Part shown: piece after piece, positions 9,628 to 13,270 of the stretch
Position numbering within the stretch: the first letter of the stretch is position 1
How the letters are laid out: the number at the start of each line of letters is the position of its first letter
From: Auxenochlorella pyrenoidosa
Taxonomy: Eukaryota; Chlorophyta; Trebouxiophyceae; Chlorellales; Chlorellaceae
Assembly (NCBI GenBank): GCA_001430745.1
Contig: KQ482066.1
Span: 287,142 to 300,411, forward strand
Length of the DNA: 13,270 nt
Direction: 5' to 3'
The notes under the pieces: generated by a model
The model's input: the letters and a program-made list of their open reading frames with translations, nothing else
Told to the model about the DNA's origin: nothing
Database searches by the model: none
Made by a program: the position numbers and the translations under genes

Positions 9628-12600
9628 GCGCACAATGACGATCACGAGGCTGGTAAGCTTCGAAGACCCGTCGGCAAGGGCTCGGGCCGCCTCACGTGTA
9701 GCCCAGCGAAGAACTGGCAGTTCTCCTCTCGTCTGGCCTGCTCACCCATTTTGTTTGCTGAAATCTACCCGTAGGGCCGATCGCGCGCCGCCTGGGCGCT
9801 GCTGGCACTGCTTGTCACCGTTGGCGGCACGGCACAAGCGGCGGCGCCACCGCAGGGTTTGCCACCGCCGGCACCCTTGCCTGCTCCCATCGCGAGCTCT
9901 GTGGCGACGCAGGAGGCAGAGGCGGAGCTGAGCCTGGCAGAGCAGCAGTACCAGCAGGCTGTGGCGCTCAGGTAGGAACAGCAGCACTGCGCTGGTGCTT
10001 GCTGTACTTGCTGCAGCTCGCCTTGCTCTGTCGCCTCCCTTCTGCCTCGCCACAGGCCCCACCTCCTACTCCAGAAGGCTCGTGCCTGCGGTGCACCCTA
10101 CTGGCTGGTACGCTGCCCATCCCGGTGCACTGTGCCATGCTCCCCCCCCACTGCAGGGACCTGCAGGATGCCACGCAGAAGGAGCTGCGCCACGCGGTCA
10201 AGCTGCTCTACTCTGCCGCCGGCATCCAGCACCTCAGCATGAGCCGCGCGCCACCGGCGCCGCCGGCCCAGGATCCCGGCGTCCAGCGGGGCGGCCAGGG
10301 CCGCGCGGCCGCTCCAGACTTCCTGACCGCCGCAGCGGTGCGGCTGGAGCTGAGGAACGACAGCACGCCCCACCTGGGCGCCCTTAAGGAGCTGGTCTAC
10401 GTGTACCGCGAGGGTGCGCCGGCCCACACCCTGCTGCCTGCCTGCTGTTGCCGCTGGTGCATGGTTTTGGGTTGACGTGGGCTTCGCAGCTTCTCACAGG
10501 GCTGCACGGCTCTGGCGCCAAACCAACCGATGCGCAGCATTCCACACGTGCCCGTCATCGGCACCCGTGCCCCGCAACCGACCGCTTGCGCCTTTCACCC
10601 CCGCCCCCTGCCGCCCCGCCCGCCCGCCCGCAGGCGACGGCGTGCCCGTCAACCCCGCCATCGCGCACCGCCTGCTGCTGCTGCTGGCGGAGCTGGGCCA
10701 CCCCGAGGCGCAGGCCGACGTCGCCTTCCACCTGGCGCTGGGCATCGAGCCTGTGGCCCCCAACCCGCGGGACCAGCTGTTCCGGTGCGCCGCTTTTCAC
10801 CCTCCTCTGCGCCGCCGGCTGCTCACTCTGGTCCCGAGCCGGGGGGGCCGTGCTTGCGCTACCAGCGAGCCTCCCCCGGCCCCGCCCTTGGTCTAGCGCC
10901 CAGTGCTGTTGCACAGCTTGGCGGGCTGCGACCATCTCCCGACGGCGCTCCCTCGCGGCGGATTTTTTGGCAGCCTGTGCGGCTGGCACTCTCTCTGATC
11001 CTCACACGCGCACCCAATCTGTCGGTGTTGAGCCCCTGGCTGGCGTTCTGGGGGCACTGGCACCTGCCGCTCGCCCACCCGCCTCTGTCCGCCTGTCTGC
11101 CCTGCAGGCTGGTCCCGCCCGACATCCCCGCCGCCCTGGTGCACTACACCTTTGCCGCCAAGTCGGGCGACCCGGTGGCCCAGATGTCCCTGGGATACCG
11201 CCACATGCACGGCATCGACGTGCCGCGCAGCTGCCAGACAGGTGGGCTGGGCACGGGGCGCACTGGGCCCGGGGCCCGCACCCAGGCTCTTGCCCTGGGT
11301 GTGGCGATGGTGGGCTGCGCACCTGCCATGGGCAAGCCCAGACCCGGGGGGGGGGGGGGGTGGTCAGATGAGAGGGGCTTGCGGGCCAGGCCGCTCCTGT
11401 GCTGCGCTGCCATACCCTCACTCGTGTGCACTGGCCTCTTCGCCCTGCTTGCGCTAATTCCCCCGTGGCCCCTGGGCTCCTTTCCCCTTTGCAGCCGCGC
11501 TGTATTACGCCCCAGTGGCCGAGAAGGTGACGCAGTCGGCGCAGCTGCGGGACGGCCTGCCCGAGATCGAGCCGGTCAAGCTGAGCCACAAGACGGCGCA
11601 CTCGCGGCGCGGCCTCACCTCGGAGCAGGAGGCGAGCCGCCATGCAGCTCCTTCTCTCATGTTTGATTGCCGTGGCAGGACAGCCTGCGCTGCTGCCCGG
11701 GCCGGCAAGCCTGCACTGCACGCGGCCCATGGCCAAGGTCACCACCTGAGCTCTGGCATGTCCTCGGACGCCTGCCGCCCGCTACTCTGTGGCGTGAGGC
11801 ATCACGCTGCGCGCCTGCCCAGCCAACCTGCCTGCTGGCTGCCCAGCTGGCAAACGGTGTGGCAGGTCTGGCCAAAGCTTGCATAGATCTGGTCTCCCAG
11901 TGCAGAACGGCGTTCTTCACGTCAACCCTGCTTTTGTCCTGCCTGTTTGTTGGGGTCATCGTTCTCCCTTCTCAGCAGCACTTGTCTGGCAGGTGCTGCT
12001 CTCAAGTGCTGCTCAGAAGGGGCGATGGTACCACCAACAAACAGGCAGAACGACAGCAGGGTTCAACTCTCTTGAGAACAGGCGGGCATGCTCAGATTGA
12101 GTGGTTGGAAGTGAGGTCTGTGTGGGCATCTAGCCTGTCGGGTGTGGAATGCTCAGCAGAGCTCGCGTTCTGCAGAGCTTCCCAGCCCGCAGAACTAAAT
12201 GCCCCCATTGGGCTCGTCTTGTACCACTATCTTCAAGCATGCCCGCCTGGCCCAGCGACCGTCACCAGGCAACGCTGTGGCCCCGCCTGCGTACCTAAAG
12301 TTCTGCGCACAAATGCGATGACCTTCCAACCCTTCAGCCCAGCACCCCGCCTCCTCTCCCTAGTTGCAGATGCTGCACTGGACACGTTGCTGTGTTGGGC
12401 TCAACACTCTCGTGAGTATCTTCCCTTGCAGATGCTGCACTACCAGTGGTTTGCCGACTTTGGCAACGTGGACGCGGCGCGCGAGGCGGCGCGCCTGCTG
12501 GCGCACGGCAGCGCCGCCGACCACGAGCAGGCGGTCAAGTACCTGCTGCAGGCAAGCCGGCCCCTCCCTTTCGACCTGTCCTGCATGAGCAGGGAACTAG

Positions 12601-13270
12601 GAATGCTTTGCAGCAGGCGGAGACCAGGCGGAATCGGTCAACAGGCGCCTGCTGCGTGCAAGCAGCCATGCTGCAGCGGCCGAGCATGGCTGACGGGCGA
12701 CGGGGTGTGGCGATTGGGCAGGCGCGAGCTGGCAGCCCACGGCTTCATGCTCCTGTCTGCTGCCCTGCCCCCCCGCAGGCTGCCGACGCGGGGGACAGCG
12801 ATGCCATGGCCCACCTTGGCAACATGTACGCCAACGGGCACGGCGTGGCGCAGGACAACGCCACCGCCCTGTCCTGGTTCCGCAGCGCCGCAGACCTGGG
12901 TGAGCGCTGCGCCCGTCCTGCCGCCTCCGGCCCTGGCAAGGGGGCGGCGTGCCTGCTTCTCTCCGGGCAGCGCCCGGCACTGGTGGTGGGGTGAGCAAGG
13001 GTGGCGGCATGCCTGCTTCTTCTCCCTGCCAACCGGGCGGGCCTGCCCCTCTTGCCGCTTCCCCTCGCGCAGGCAACCCGGCGGGCTACCTCGGCATGGG
13101 CTACATGTACATGGCTGGTGAGGGCGCGAGCGCAGCGCCGCAGCCAGGGCACGGGCCGGGGCGCACGCGTCTGCGTAGCATGCAATCGCCAACGCAGCGT
13201 CCCCACCCACCCACCCACGCGCCCAGCCTCACACGTTTATCCTGCCCTGCCCTGCCCTGCGTCCCACGGC
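9626..13270 (+). CDS. SEL1L: SEL1L/Hrd3-type Sel1-repeat protein of ER-associated degradation (5' part)
   Basis: Exons 9626-9652, 9775-9971, 10157-10413, 10634-10784, 11108-11241, 11495-11631, 12432-12551, 12779-12899 and 13073-13117; then a donor, with the next exon outside the window. About 397 residues are visible against about 800 in animal SEL1L. Residues 11-31 form a signal peptide (WALLALLVTVGGTAQA) that follows a nine-codon first exon. A Pro-rich linker and Sel1 repeats follow. Residues 219-265 (ALVHYTFAAKSGDPVAQM, then LGYRHMHGIDVPRSC) match the KALVYYTF...LGYRYWAGIGVLQSC region of animal SEL1L, which makes the assignment firm. Later repeats include AAREAARLLAHG (314-325) and AMAHLGNMYANGHGVAQDNATALSWF. 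Two N-glycosylation sequons are visible (N142, N368). The known role is the ER-lumenal adaptor that hands misfolded glycoproteins to the HRD1 ubiquitin ligase. Introns 6 and 7 have GC donors. The C-terminal transmembrane helix is outside the window. Confidence 0.93.
10785..11107 (+). other. SEL1L-like intron 4 (323 nt)
   Basis: A GTGCGCC donor and a CTGTCTGCCCTGCAG acceptor, phase 2. No additional coding sequence or RNA structure recognised inside. Confidence 0.85.
11346..11360 (+). repeat. Run of 15 consecutive G in SEL1L-like intron 5
   Basis: A homopolymer of 15 G within the intron 11242-11494. It is likely variable in length and prone to sequencing error; it does not touch coding sequence in this model. 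Confidence 0.95.
11632..12431 (+). other. SEL1L-like intron 6, 800 nt, GC-AG type
   Basis: The longest intron in the window. The upstream exon must end in phase 0 to join ATG CTG CAC TAC, and the only in-phase donor-like site is GAG|GCGAGC at 11632 (a GTGAGC donor with T changed to C). The joined protein reads TSEQE then MLHYQWFAD, similar to the EEDLIQYYQFLAE region of animal SEL1L. The acceptor is CTTGCAG at 12431. The interior has no recognised gene but carries a duplicated acceptor region near its 3' end. Confidence 0.75.
12364..12441 (+). repeat. 16-bp direct repeat spanning the acceptor of SEL1L intron 6
   Basis: TTGCAGATGCTGCACT occurs at 12364-12379 and exactly again at 12426-12441, offset by 62 bases. 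The second copy is the acceptor and first codons of exon 7. A full GTGAGT donor lies between them at 12412. Confidence 0.95.
12552..12778 (+). other. SEL1L-like intron 7, GC-AG type (227 nt)
   Basis: Donor CAG|GCAAGC at 12552, acceptor CCCCGCAG at 12778, phase 0. The joined reading KYLLQ then AADAGDSDAMAHLGNMY is a continuous Sel1 repeat, so the boundaries are firm. GCAAG is the canonical form of the rare GC donor. Confidence 0.9.
12936..13020 (+). repeat. Imperfect direct repeat inside SEL1L-like intron 8
   Basis: Segments 12936-12960 and 12995-13020 are near-identical: GCAAGGG, then a G/C-rich core, then TGCCTGCTTCT. The second copy follows a decoy GTGAGC at 12991. Both lie between exons 8 and 9. 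Confidence 0.85.
13202..13260 (+). repeat. Short tandem repeats in the last SEL1L-like intron
   Basis: CCCA units at about 13202-13217, then four CCTGC units at 13241-13260. They lie downstream of the exon 9 donor (GTGAGG at 13118), in the intron that runs off the window. Confidence 0.85.

Noticed and set aside
10530..11666. 378-codon plus-strand open frame
   Set aside because: It crosses SEL1L exons 4-6 largely in the wrong frame and through introns; the protein is low-complexity Pro/Arg/Ala.
11667..13121. 484-codon plus-strand open frame
   Set aside because: It covers mostly SEL1L introns 6-8 and reads the real exons in other frames; the Sel1 repeats are found only in the spliced frame.
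1..13270. Bacterial operon, mobile element or CRISPR system
   Set aside because: No terminal inverted repeats, transposase, integrase or spaced repeat array; the genes are intron-rich and eukaryotic.

Overview
The window looks like nuclear DNA of a green alga, most likely a GC-rich, intron-dense trebouxiophyte such as a Chlorella relative. Support for this: high GC except for intergenic islands; many short exons (24-308 nt) separated by introns of about 85-320 nt with GTGAG/GTGCG/GTGGG donors and pyrimidine-tract AG acceptors; targeting peptides (ER signal, mitochondrial presequence); and typically eukaryotic genes. The species assignment is inference. All gene models were built by hand by joining reading frames across splice sites and checking that codon phase is kept at each junction.

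Layout, left to right. (1) 1-989, minus: 5' part of a secreted cysteine-rich protein with a signal peptide and an EGF-like domain, running off the left edge. (2) 990-1525: intergenic, with an AT-richer island. (3) 1802-4699, minus (possibly extending to 1526): a nine-exon Ser/Thr protein kinase with all the catalytic motifs and a Ser/Pro/Ala-rich C-terminal tail. (4) 4700-5350: intergenic. (5) 5351-6908, minus: a seven-exon ARGLU1-type RS plus coiled-coil nuclear protein. (6) 6909-7567: intergenic. (7) 7568-9289, minus: a five-exon mitochondrial F1FO ATP synthase delta subunit. (8) 9290-9625: compact divergent promoter. (9) 9626 to beyond 13270, plus: 5' half of a SEL1L/Hrd3-type Sel1-repeat protein of ER-associated degradation, with nine exons in the window.

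The genes do not form a pathway: secretion or cell surface, signalling, RNA processing/transcription, mitochondrial energy and ER quality control are each represented once. The only structural coupling is the short head-to-head promoter between the ATP synthase delta and SEL1L genes. I see no mobile element, CRISPR array, tRNA, rRNA or gene cluster suggesting a novel system. The most unusual features are splicing-related: two consecutive GC-AG introns in SEL1L, a duplicated acceptor with a perfect 20-nt intron-like sequence in the larger of these, an alternative 3' end for the kinase, and a 27-nt microexon in the EGF-like gene. A 48-codon antisense ORF across the SEL1L start is also worth checking.
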